Shown: in pieces, positions 28,189 to 36,680 of the stretch
Layout of the letters: every line of letters begins with the position of its first letter
How positions within the stretch are numbered: position 1 is the stretch's first letter
Origin: Hyphomicrobium_A sp963759735
Lineage (GTDB): Bacteria; Pseudomonadota; Alphaproteobacteria; Rhizobiales; Hyphomicrobiaceae
Reading direction: 5' to 3'
Assembly (NCBI GenBank): GCA_963759735.1
Contig: CAVXAF010000009.1
Coordinates: 62,001-126,000 of the forward strand
Length of the DNA stretch: 64,000 nucleotides
Made by a program: the position numbers and the translations under genes
The notes under the pieces: generated by a model
The model's database searches: none
What the model was told of the DNA's origin: nothing
Seen by the model: the letters and a program-made list of their open reading frames with translations, nothing else

Positions 28189-29586
28189 TCAGGCGAAGGC
28201 GGTGATCGGCGTCGGCGCGCGCGAAGCATCCTCGCGCACCTGCTTCAGCCTTTCGGCAATCAGGAAGGCAAGTTCCAGAGCCTGCTCGGCGTTGAGGCGC
28301 GGATCGCAAAGGGTGTCGTAGCGGTCCTTCAGCTGTGCCTCGGAGATGTTGGCCGCCGCGCCGCCCGTGCACTCGGTGACCGGCGAACCCGTCATCTCGA
28401 CGTGGATGCCGCCCGCGTAGGTGCCCTCGGCGCGGTGGACGTCGAAGAAGGCCTCGGCCTCTTTCAGGATGCGGTCGAAGGGCCGCGTCTTGAAGCCGGT
28501 TGCAGCGCTGATGGTATTGCCGTGCATGGGATCGCACGACCACACGACGACGCGGCCATCGCGCTTCACGGCGCGCACCAGTGCCGGCAGGTGCTTCTCA
28601 ACCTTGTCAGAGCCGAAGCGGCAGATCAGCGTCAGGCGCCCCGCCTCATCGGTCGGATTGAGGATGTCGATCAGGCGCAGCAGCCCGTCGGTATCCAGCG
28701 ACGGGCCGACCTTGATGCCGATCGGATTGCGGATACCGCGACAGAACTCGACATGGGCATGATCGGGCTGGCGCGTGCGATCGCCGATCCACAGCATGTG
28801 GCCGGACGTTGCATACGGAGCTTGCGTGCCGCCCGCCTCGTCGCGACGCACGAGCGCCTGCTCATAGCTGAGCAGCAGTGCCTCATGGCTGGTGTAGAAC
28901 GAGGTACGCCCCAGCGCCGGCACCGTCTCCGTCGTCACGCCGCACGAGCGCATGAAGCGCAGCGCGGTCTGGATCTGTTCGCCCATCTCCCGGTACTTCT
29001 TGCCGAACGGGCTCTTGTGCTCGAAGTCGAGCAGCCAGCGCAGCACGTTGTCGAGGCTGGCATAGCCACCCTCGGAGAAGGCGCGCAGCAGGTTGAGTGT
29101 CGCCGCCGACTGGCGGTACGCTTCGAGTTGCCGATGCGGATCGGGAATGCGCTCGGCCTCGGTGAAGCCGCCGCCATTGATGATGTCGCCGCGATAGCTG
29201 GGCAGCTCGATGCCGTCGCGCTTCTCGGTCGCGGAGGAGCGCGGCTTGGCGAACTGGCCGGCGATGCGACCGACCTTCACAACCGGCAGGCCGCCGGAAT
29301 AGGTGAGAACGACCGCCATCTGCAGGAAGACGCGGAAGAGTTCGCGGATGTGGTTGGCGCCGTGCTCGGCGAAGCTTTCGGCACAGTCGCCGCCCTGCAG
29401 CAGGAAGGCGCTACCGGCCGCAACGTCGGCCAGCGATCGCTTCAGCTTGTCAGCCTCACCGGCGAACACCAGCGGCGGGTAGGAGGCGATCTTGGCCTCG
29501 ACCTCGGCAAGCGCCGTCTGGTCCGGATAGTCCGGCACCTGCACGATCGGCTTGCCCCGCCAGCTGTCCGGGGACCACGCTACCGC
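28189..29586 (-). CDS. 3-deoxy-7-phosphoheptulonate synthase, class II
   Basis: A class II (plant-type) DAHP synthase of 465 residues, the first step of the shikimate pathway: phosphoenolpyruvate plus erythrose 4-phosphate gives DAHP. Family segments are LLQGGDCAESFAEH, GRIAGQFAKPRS, LPSYRGDIING, the metal- and substrate-site stretch HMLWIGDRTRQPDHAH, and CDPMHGNT. The C-terminal HVEMTGSPVTEC motif is also present. ATG 29586 (MAVAWSPDSW) is used; an ATG 18 nt upstream is in frame. Monocistronic. Confidence 0.92.
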   Translation of the reverse strand, partial: AVAWSPDSWRGKPIVQVPDYPDQTALAEVEAKIASYPPLVFAGEADKLKRSLADVAAGSAFLLQGGDCAESFAEHGANHIRELFRVFLQMAVVLTYSGGLPVVKVGRIAGQFAKPRSSATEKRDGIELPSYRGDIINGGGFTEAERIPDPHRQLEAYRQSAATLNLLRAFSEGGYASLDNVLRWLLDFEHKSPFGKKYREMGEQIQTALRFMRSCGVTTETVPALGRTSFYTSHEALLLSYEQALVRRDEAGGTQAPYATSGHMLWIGDRTRQPDHAHVEFCRGIRNPIGIKVGPSLDTDGLLRLIDILNPTDEAGRLTLICRFGSDKVEKHLPALVRAVKRDGRVVVWSCDPMHGNTISAATGFKTRPFDRILKEAEAFFDVHRAEGTYAGGIHVEMTGSPVTECTGGAAANISEAQLKDRYDTLCDPRLNAEQALELAFLIAERLKQVREDASRAPTPITAFA

Positions 29587-29738
29587 CATTTCCAAGCACT
29601 CCATCGGGGGCGCAGTGCGGGAGCCGAGGTCCGGCGCGGTAACGCAAGCGCATCGATTTCAGGGCATTATGCCATTTGACGCAGCATATAAGCTACCTCG
29701 GCCAGCATGGCCAGCGCCCCAGGCGCCGCAAGGGTTGC

Positions 29739-30896
29739 ATGAGCCGAAAGGATGAAGCCGAAATGGGCACCAGGGCGCCTTCGTTCACATTCGGCATCGA
29801 GGAAGAGTACCACCTCGTCGACCTCGAAAGCCGGGGCTTTGCCGCCGCGCCGGCCGAGCTGATGCAGGAATGCGAAGCCGCACTCGGTAAGCAGGTGGCG
29901 CCGGAATTCTTCCGCTCGCAAATCGAGATCGGCACCAGCGTCCATAAGGACTTCAAGGCCGCCCGCAAGGAGCTGGCCGGGCTGCGGCACACCATTGCCG
30001 AAATTTCCGGCAGGTACGCGATGGCGCCCATTGCGGCGTCAACCCATCCCTTTGCCGACCGCTCGACCCTCGAGACGACGCCCAAGGCTCGCTACCAGGC
30101 ATTGGCCGAGGACTTTGCCGGCATCGGCCGGCGTCTCGCCATCTGCGGCATGCACGTGCATGTGGCCATCGACGACGACGAACTGCGCATCGATCTGATG
30201 AACCAGGTGCGCTATTTCCTGCCCCACCTGCTCATGCTGTCCACCTCCTCGCCGTTCTGGCAGGGGGAGGATACGGGCCTCAAAAGCTACCGGCTGGCGG
30301 TCTTCCACGAGTTGCCGCGCACCGGTCTGCCGCAGCGCTTCGAGAGCTACGGCGAGTATCAGCGCACCGTCGATGTGCTGGTGCACAACAAGGTGATCGA
30401 AGACGCCACGAAGGTGTGGTGGGACCTGCGGCCCTCGGCCAAATTTCCGACCCTAGAAATGCGTGTCACCGACGTGTGCACCCGCATCGATGATGCCGTC
30501 TCGATCGCCGCCCTCTATGCCTGCACGCTGCGCATGCTCTATCGGCTGCGCGCCTCGAACCAGAAGTGGCGCACCTATCCGTCGTTTCTCATCGAGGAGA
30601 ACCGCTGGCGTGCGCAGCGCTATGGCGTCGGTGATACTCTGTTCGATTTCGGCAAGGGTACGTTGGTGCCGTTCGCCGCTCTGATTGATGAACTGATCGA
30701 TCTCATTGCCGAGGATGCAGCGGTGCTCGGCTGCGAGCGCGAGGTGAAGCACGCACTCAACATCGCCACCGGCGGCACCAGCGCCGACCGGCAGGTGGCG
30801 CGCTACAAGCAGCTCGTAGCGGACGGCGCCAGCACCGACGCGGCGCTCGTCGGTGTCGTCGACCAGCTGATCGCCGAGACCGTCGCCGGGACGTGA
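29739..30896 (+). CDS. Carboxylate-amine ligase, YbdK / glutamate-cysteine ligase type 2
   Basis: A 385-residue protein of the GCS2/YbdK family, ATP-grasp-unrelated ligases that join glutamate to an amine; in most bacteria the true substrate is not known. Diagnostic sequence: TFGIEEEYHLVD near the start, SQIEIGTSVH, AASTHPFADR, CGMHVHVAI, STSSPFWQGEDTGLKSYR, and the C-terminal HALNIATGGTSADRQV. ATG 29739 follows AAGG; ATG 29763 is an alternative with AAGGATG. Monocistronic. Confidence 0.87.
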   Translation: MSRKDEAEMGTRAPSFTFGIEEEYHLVDLESRGFAAAPAELMQECEAALGKQVAPEFFRSQIEIGTSVHKDFKAARKELAGLRHTIAEISGRYAMAPIAASTHPFADRSTLETTPKARYQALAEDFAGIGRRLAICGMHVHVAIDDDELRIDLMNQVRYFLPHLLMLSTSSPFWQGEDTGLKSYRLAVFHELPRTGLPQRFESYGEYQRTVDVLVHNKVIEDATKVWWDLRPSAKFPTLEMRVTDVCTRIDDAVSIAALYACTLRMLYRLRASNQKWRTYPSFLIEENRWRAQRYGVGDTLFDFGKGTLVPFAALIDELIDLIAEDAAVLGCEREVKHALNIATGGTSADRQVARYKQLVADGASTDAALVGVVDQLIAETVAGT

Positions 30897-30927
30897 TCGC
30901 GCGATGCGATTCCTCAGAGAAGAAATG

Positions 30928-31683
30928 CTACAGCGTCGCCTGCATGCCGCCATCGATGGCCAGCTCGGCCCCCGTGATGAATGCGCTCTCGTCGGACGCA
31001 AAGAATAGCGCCGCCTGCGCCACGTCCTCTGAGGTGCCGAAGCGGCGCAGCGGGGTCTGCTCCAGAAGCGCCTTGGAGAACGCCTCGATGCGCAGCACGC
31101 GCTCGGTCAGCGCCGTCTCGATAAAGCCAGGCGCCAGCGCGTTCACGCGGATGCCGAACGTCGCGTACTCGACGGCCAGCCCGCGCGTCAGCGCCGATAT
31201 GGCGCCCTTGGTGGCGCCGTAGGCGGCCAGAGTGCGCATCCCGCGATGGCCCATGATGGATGCAAGGTTGATGAGCGAGGCGCGTCCCGATGCCTTCATC
31301 AACGGAAACGCATCACGCGCGATGCGGATGACGCCGTCGAGATTGACCTCACGCAGGCGCGTCCAGTCGGCGTCCGTCATGTGCCGGAAGTCAGTGCGGA
31401 TGTTGATGCCGGCGTTGTTGACCACGACGTCGAGGCGACGATGCGCCTGCTCGATGGTGCGCATCAGCGCGGTGACATCCTGGCCGCGCGAGACATCGAC
31501 CGAAACAGCCGTGGCGGCGAGACCCTTGGCAACCAGCTCCGCCGCGGCCTTCTCGGCCGCCGCCCCGTCCATGTCGGCGATGTAGACGTGCGCTCCCTCG
31601 GCGGCGAACACCTGCGCCGTGGCGAGGCCTATGCCGGCCGCAGAACCGGTGACGAGCGCGATCTTGTCCTTCAGCCGAGGCAT
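30928..31683 (-). CDS. SDR family oxidoreductase
   Basis: A 251-residue classical short-chain dehydrogenase. It has TGSAAGIGLATA for NAD(P) binding, NNAGIN, the catalytic Ser in NLASIMGHRG, YGATK for Tyr-Lys, and the end ELAIDGGMQ common to this family. The Asp after beta-2 (IADMDG) suggests NAD rather than NADP. Substrate unknown. It lies 28 bp downstream of gor on the same strand, so it may be co-transcribed. Confidence 0.85.
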   Translation of the reverse strand: MPRLKDKIALVTGSAAGIGLATAQVFAAEGAHVYIADMDGAAAEKAAAELVAKGLAATAVSVDVSRGQDVTALMRTIEQAHRRLDVVVNNAGINIRTDFRHMTDADWTRLREVNLDGVIRIARDAFPLMKASGRASLINLASIMGHRGMRTLAAYGATKGAISALTRGLAVEYATFGIRVNALAPGFIETALTERVLRIEAFSKALLEQTPLRRFGTSEDVAQAALFFASDESAFITGAELAIDGGMQATL

Positions 31684-31711
31684 GCAAGGTCTCCAGGTAG
31701 CATTGGCGAAT

Positions 31712-33094
31712 TCAACCGGGCGCCATCGTCGGCGCGATCCATTTCTCGCGCATGGTGACGAGTTCTTCGGCGGCGGTCGGATGCAGGGCCATGGTGGCGT
31801 CGAAGTCGGCCTTGGTGGCGCCAAGGCGCATGGCGACTGCCGCCATCTGCACGATCTCGGCGGCATCTTCGCCCAGTACGTGGCAGCCGATCACCTTCCC
31901 GCTCTCGCCGTCGACCAGCAGCTTCATGAACATGCGCTCATCGCGCCCCGACAGCGCCGCCTTCATTGGGCGGAACGCCACCTTGTAGACGTCGAGGCGC
32001 GTGCAGCGCTCGCGCGCCTGGTGCTCGGGCAGGCCGATGCTGGCGGCCTCAGGCGTTGAGAAGACGGCAGTGGGGATCAGCGTGTGCTCGATCATGCTTG
32101 GTTTGTCGCCAAACTCGGTATCGGCGAAGGCGTGCCCCTCGCGGATGGCCACCGGCGTCAGCGCGACGCGATCGGTGACGTCGCCGACGGCGAAGATGCT
32201 GTCGACCGAGGATTTGGAATACTCGTTGACGACGACGTGCCCGTTCCAGCCGAGCTCGACGCCGACTTTGTCGAGCCCCAGTCCGGCGGTGTTGGGCGCG
32301 CGACCGATGGCGAACATGATCTGCTCGGCCTCCAGCGTGCCACCACCGGATAGGTGCCCGACGAGACCGGCGCCGGTCTTTTCGAAATGCGTGAAGATGT
32401 TGCCGGTGACGATGCGAATACCCTGCTTGAGATACGCCTCGGTGAGACGGTCCCGCAGGTCCTCGTCAAATCCGCGCAGGATCTTGTCGCCCCGATAGAT
32501 GATGGTCGTCGCGACGCCGAGGCGCGCGAAGATCCCAGCGAACTCCACAGCGATATAGCCGCCCCCCGCAACGACAATGCTGGCCGGAAGCCGCGGCAGA
32601 TCGAAGGCCTCGTTGGAGGTGATGACGTGTTCGCGGCCCGGCCGTGGCTCGGCAAGCGACGGCGTCCCGCCGGTGGCAATGAGGATCTTGCCGGCGGTAA
32701 GCGTGCAACCCGATTTGGTGAGCCGAACGGCATTGGGGCCGACGACGGTCGCCCGCTCCTCGATCAGCTCGACACCTGCCTTGGCCAGCGCCGTGACGTA
32801 GGCAGCCTCGAGGCGGGCGAGTTCCCTGTCCTTGGCGGCGATCAGCGTCGGCCAGTCGAAACGCGCCTCCCCAACCGTCCATCCAAAGCCCCGGGCGTCG
32901 GCGAAATCGTCGGCGAAGCGGCTGGCGTAGACGAGCAGCTTCTTCGGCACACAGCCGCGCATCACGCAGGTCCCGCCGATACGGTACTCCTCGGCGATGG
33001 CGACCTTGGCGCCATAGCCGGCAGCTATACGCGCAGCGCGCACTCCGCCCGATCCACCGCCGATCACGAACAGATCAAAGTCGTACTTGGTCAT
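31712..33094 (-). CDS. gor: Glutathione-disulfide reductase
   Basis: A 460-residue FAD/NADPH disulfide reductase that regenerates glutathione. The FAD motif FVIGGGSGGVRAARIAA is at the start, and the redox-active pair Cys43-Cys48 lies in GGTCVMRGCVPKK. The NADPH motif is VVAGGGYIAVEFAG and the C-terminal catalytic His lies in ALHPTAAEE. All key residues are intact. The shorter start at 33094 (MTKYDFDLF) is chosen. It is likely co-transcribed with rpiA, the DUF2059 gene and the SDR gene, as all four run in the same direction with short gaps. Confidence 0.93.
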   Translation of the reverse strand: MTKYDFDLFVIGGGSGGVRAARIAAGYGAKVAIAEEYRIGGTCVMRGCVPKKLLVYASRFADDFADARGFGWTVGEARFDWPTLIAAKDRELARLEAAYVTALAKAGVELIEERATVVGPNAVRLTKSGCTLTAGKILIATGGTPSLAEPRPGREHVITSNEAFDLPRLPASIVVAGGGYIAVEFAGIFARLGVATTIIYRGDKILRGFDEDLRDRLTEAYLKQGIRIVTGNIFTHFEKTGAGLVGHLSGGGTLEAEQIMFAIGRAPNTAGLGLDKVGVELGWNGHVVVNEYSKSSVDSIFAVGDVTDRVALTPVAIREGHAFADTEFGDKPSMIEHTLIPTAVFSTPEAASIGLPEHQARERCTRLDVYKVAFRPMKAALSGRDERMFMKLLVDGESGKVIGCHVLGEDAAEIVQMAAVAMRLGATKADFDATMALHPTAAEELVTMREKWIAPTMAPG

Positions 33095-33121
33095 CGATGG
33101 CTCGCTCGGCACCCATCCAGA

Positions 33122-33598
33122 CTACTTCGTGCCCTCGGCAGGCGCTTGCAGCGCCTTTTGGCTGTACTTCATGCCGATCTGCGCGCCGTCCTGCATCAGC
33201 GCCGGCATGGCCTCGACGAACTTCTGGCCCGTGGGCGATCGATAAAAGCCGGCGACCGCTCGCAACTCCTCGGCGCTGAACCGCTTGGCATAAAGGACCG
33301 CGAACTCGTCCAACATCGCCTGTCGATAGGACATCAGGCGCTGCATATGCCGGTCGAACTCGTCTCCGAGCTTGTCCGCCGCCGCCCCGTCCGCGGCATC
33401 GCGGGCGCCCTTACGGAAGCCTTCGCCCATGGCCTGCACCATGCCGTCCATTTGCTTGGTGACGCCGGTCACCTCCATCAGCTCCTTGGCGGCGGCGATA
33501 CGGTCCGCATCGGCCCCCGGCTCCTGTGCACTCACCGCCACAGCGGCCAGCAAGCCTCCCAAGCAGACGATCAGACGCACCGTGGACGAGTAGAGCAT
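33122..33598 (-). CDS. DUF2059 exported protein
   Basis: A 158-residue exported protein with a signal peptide (MLYSSTVRLIVCLGGLLAAVAVSAQ) and a DUF2059 domain: AAKELMEVTGVTKQMD, then FSAEELRAVAGFYRSPTGQKF and EAMPALMQ. Family function is unknown. It sits between rpiA (16 bp) and gor (27 bp) on the same strand. Confidence 0.87.
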   Translation of the reverse strand: MLYSSTVRLIVCLGGLLAAVAVSAQEPGADADRIAAAKELMEVTGVTKQMDGMVQAMGEGFRKGARDAADGAAADKLGDEFDRHMQRLMSYRQAMLDEFAVLYAKRFSAEELRAVAGFYRSPTGQKFVEAMPALMQDGAQIGMKYSQKALQAPAEGTK

Positions 33599-33614
33599 CG
33601 TCGGGCTCCTGCGA

Positions 33615-34328
33615 TTAAGAGGCGGTCTCATCCGCGGCGCCGAGAATGGTAACGCCGCCTTCGTCGGCGATGATGGCAAGATCGGCGATGCCGATGAACA
33701 GGCCATTTTCAACCACGCCGGGAATGAGCTTCAAGGCCTCATCGAGCTCTTCTGGGGCTTCGATGCGACCGAAGTGACAGTCGAGGATGAGATTGCCGCC
33801 GTCGGTCAGGAAGGGTTTGCCGCCGCCCAGCATGCGCACCTTGATCTCGCCTTCGCAGCCGACATCGGCGGCCATCGCGGTGATCATGTTACGCGTCGCC
33901 GTCAGCCCGAAGCTCACGACCTCCAGCGGCAACGGGAAGGCGCCCAGTGTCTCGACCCTTTTGGCGGCATCGGCGATGACGATCATGCCGCCCGAGGCGG
34001 TGGCGACTATTTTCTCGCGCAGCAGCGCGCCGCCGCCGCCTTTGATGAGGCGCAATTCCCCGTCGAGTTCGTCGGCGCCATCGACGGTCAGATCGAGGAA
34101 CGGCAGCTCATCCAGCGTCGCCATGCGGATGCCGAGGGCTTTGGCCTGCGCCTCGGTCGCCTGCGAGGTGGCGACGCACGTGACATCCAAGCCGGCGGCC
34201 ACCTTCTTGCCCAGCGCGTCGACGAACTTGGCGGCCGTGGACCCGGTACCCAGACCAAGGCGCATACCGTTCTCGACATAGTCGAGCGCGCGCTCAGCGG
34301 CGGCAACCTTCAAGGCGTCCTGACTCAT
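33615..34328 (-). CDS. rpiA: Ribose-5-phosphate isomerase A
   Basis: A 237-residue enzyme interconverting ribulose 5-phosphate and ribose 5-phosphate. Motifs: GLGTGSTA phosphate loop, TVDGADE with catalytic Asp/Glu, KGGGGALLREKIV with the catalytic Glu and Lys. The start at 34328 (MSQDALKVAAAERAL) matches the family. It begins a short operon that includes the DUF2059 gene and gor. Confidence 0.93.
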   Translation of the reverse strand: MSQDALKVAAAERALDYVENGMRLGLGTGSTAAKFVDALGKKVAAGLDVTCVATSQATEAQAKALGIRMATLDELPFLDLTVDGADELDGELRLIKGGGGALLREKIVATASGGMIVIADAAKRVETLGAFPLPLEVVSFGLTATRNMITAMAADVGCEGEIKVRMLGGGKPFLTDGGNLILDCHFGRIEAPEELDEALKLIPGVVENGLFIGIADLAIIADEGGVTILGAADETAS

Positions 34329-34406
34329 GGCTCTCCCCGCGAACAGCGTCTCGATGCGCTGCCGTACGCGCACCCAACGCCGGACGCAAGTGCGATCGGA
34401 CGCCGG

Positions 34407-35861
34407 CTACAGACCGCCCATCAGGGTGTATTTGGTTTCGAGGAATTCCTCGACGCCGTGATGCGATCCTTCGCGCCCGATGCCGCTTTCTTTGAAGCCG
34501 CCGAAGGGGGCAATCTCGGTCGAGGTAATGCCCTCGTTGACCCCGACGATGCCGTACTCGAGCGCCTCGGCCACACGCCAGCAGCGCCCCAGGTCGCGCG
34601 TAAAGAAGTATGCAGCCAGGCCAAACGGGGTATCGTTGGCCATGCGCAAGGCTTCTGCCTCGGTCGCGAAGCGAAAAAGGGGCGCAACCGGGCCGAACGT
34701 TTCCTCGCGCGAAACCTTCATGTCCTGCGTCACCCCGGTGAGCACAGTCGGCTCATAGAAGGTGCCGCCGAGCGGCGAGACCTTGCCGCCGACGACGATC
34801 GTGGCGCCATGCGCCACAGCGTCGGCGACGTGCTCCTCGACCTTCTTGACGGCCTGCTTGTTGATCAGCGGTCCGACCGTGACGCCAGTCTCGGTACCGG
34901 CTCCGACCTTCAGCTTTCTCACCGCAGCGGTGAGCTTGTCGGCGAACGCGTCATAGACGCCGTCCTGCACGAGGATGCGGTTGGCGCAAACGCACGTCTG
35001 GCCGGCGTTGCGGAATTTCGACGCCAGCGCACCAGCGACGGCGCGATCGAGATCGGCGTCGTCGAACACGATGAATGGCGCGTTGCCGCCCAGCTCCATG
35101 GCGACACGCTTCACCGTGCGCGCTGCCTGCTCCATGAGCAGCTTGCCGACCTCGGTCGAACCGGTGAACGTGATCATGCGCACCAGCGGGCTGTCGGTAA
35201 GTGCGCGCCCAACCGGGACCGGATCCTTTGCGGTGACGACGTTGAACACGCCTTTCGGCACGCCGGCGCGCTGCGCCAGCTCGGCCAGAGCCAGGGCCGA
35301 GAGCGGGGTATCTTCTGCCGGCTTGACGACGACGGTGCAGCCGACAGCCAGCGCCGGCGAGACCTTGCGGGTGATCATCGCTGAGGGGAAATTCCACGGC
35401 GTTATAGCGCCGACCACGCCCACCGGCTGTTTCATGACGACGACACGCGCGTCCGCCTTGTGCGTCGGGATCAGCTCGCCGTAGACGCGCTTGGCTTCCT
35501 CGGCGAACAGCTCGACGAAGGCGGCTCCGTAAATGATCTCACCCTTGGCCTCGGGCAGCGGCTTGCCCTGCTCGCGGGTGAGCAGCAGCGCCAGCTCGTC
35601 GGCGTGCTCGATGATCAGCTCATACCAGCGGCGGAGTATCTTGGAGCGCTCCTTGGCCAACAGGCCAGACCAGGCGGGAAAGGCGCGGTGCGCCGCCGCG
35701 ATGGCCGCGTTGGTCTCCCCAGCGCCCATCGCCGGCACGCGGGCGATTTCCTCGCCTGTTGCCTTGTCGGTGACGATCGTCGTCGGCTCGCCCACCCAGG
35801 CCCCGTCGATGAAGGCTTGCGTCTTGAGCAGCGTGATGAGGCTTTTGTCCATGGCAGGCAT
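34407..35861 (-). CDS. gabD: NAD(P)-dependent succinate-semialdehyde dehydrogenase
   Basis: A 484-residue aldehyde dehydrogenase that oxidises succinate semialdehyde to succinate in GABA catabolism. The cofactor site PWNFPSAMITRK, FTGSTEVGK, the general-base Glu in ELGGNAP and the catalytic Cys in GQTCVCANR are present. The GQTCVCANR form and FKESGIGREG near the C-terminus are typical of GabD. Close relatives act on glutarate semialdehyde, so substrate is fairly but not fully certain. Confidence 0.9.
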   Translation of the reverse strand: MPAMDKSLITLLKTQAFIDGAWVGEPTTIVTDKATGEEIARVPAMGAGETNAAIAAAHRAFPAWSGLLAKERSKILRRWYELIIEHADELALLLTREQGKPLPEAKGEIIYGAAFVELFAEEAKRVYGELIPTHKADARVVVMKQPVGVVGAITPWNFPSAMITRKVSPALAVGCTVVVKPAEDTPLSALALAELAQRAGVPKGVFNVVTAKDPVPVGRALTDSPLVRMITFTGSTEVGKLLMEQAARTVKRVAMELGGNAPFIVFDDADLDRAVAGALASKFRNAGQTCVCANRILVQDGVYDAFADKLTAAVRKLKVGAGTETGVTVGPLINKQAVKKVEEHVADAVAHGATIVVGGKVSPLGGTFYEPTVLTGVTQDMKVSREETFGPVAPLFRFATEAEALRMANDTPFGLAAYFFTRDLGRCWRVAEALEYGIVGVNEGITSTEIAPFGGFKESGIGREGSHHGVEEFLETKYTLMGGL

Positions 35862-35987
35862 CAGGTTAAAGGGCCAAAGCTGGCAAGCCCTTGTCTAGGG
35901 TGCGCACCACCCGGTTTCAAGGTACATAGGCCCCGCTGGCTCCACGTAGCCCTGCCGCGGCGTTTGCCGGTGCCATTTCGAGGACCT

Positions 35988-36680
35988 ATGCGCGATCTCA
36001 CTCTCGTCTTCGACCTCGACGGCACCCTCGTCGACACGGCGCCCGACCTCATCGCCTCGACCAACCATGTGCTTGACCACCTGGGGCTGCCGCACGTGGA
36101 TGCGCAGACTTTCCGCCCGTTCGTCGGCCACGGCGCCAAGCACATGATCGAAAGAGCGGTCGGCCCGGCGGCCGAGCGCCTGACGGCGGCCGAGCACGAC
36201 GATTTGCTTCGCCGCTACCTCAGCTATTACGGGGAGCACATCGCGGTCGGCAGTCGACCTTTCGAGGGCGTGCTGCCGCTGCTCGAAGCGTTCAAGGCCG
36301 AGGGCGTTAAACTGGCCGTATGCACTAACAAAATGGAGCGCATGTCGCGGCTGCTTCTGGATACCCTGGACATGAGCCGCTTCTTTGCCGCCGTCGCCGG
36401 ACGCGACACCCTGCCCGTCGCCAAGCCGCACCCAGACGCGTTGCTGGGGACCATCAGCCTTGCCGGGGGCGATAGATCACGCGCCATCATGATCGGCGAT
36501 AGCGGCGTCGATGTCGCCACGGCGAAGGCGGCGGGTGTGCCGGTGATCGGCGTCACCTTCGGCTATACCGAAGCGCCGGTGCGCGAGTTCGCGCCCGACG
36601 CGGTCATCGATCACTATCGCGAACTCGAGCCGGCGATTGCCGCCCTGCTCGCGCTCTCAAGTGTTCACGGGACTCGTTGA
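35988..36680 (+). CDS. gph: Phosphoglycolate phosphatase (HAD superfamily)
   Basis: A 230-residue HAD hydrolase that removes 2-phosphoglycolate, made by oxygenase side reactions or DNA repair. Motif I is FDLDGTLVDTAPDL with nucleophile Asp9 and Asp11. Motif II/III regions CTNKMERM and KPHPDALL, and motif IV MIGDSGVDVATAKAAG, are intact. The cap domain lies between residues ~20 and 85. Its 3' end overlaps the convergent MMPL gene by 24 bp. Confidence 0.88.
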   Translation: MRDLTLVFDLDGTLVDTAPDLIASTNHVLDHLGLPHVDAQTFRPFVGHGAKHMIERAVGPAAERLTAAEHDDLLRRYLSYYGEHIAVGSRPFEGVLPLLEAFKAEGVKLAVCTNKMERMSRLLLDTLDMSRFFAAVAGRDTLPVAKPHPDALLGTISLAGGDRSRAIMIGDSGVDVATAKAAGVPVIGVTFGYTEAPVREFAPDAVIDHYRELEPAIAALLALSSVHGTR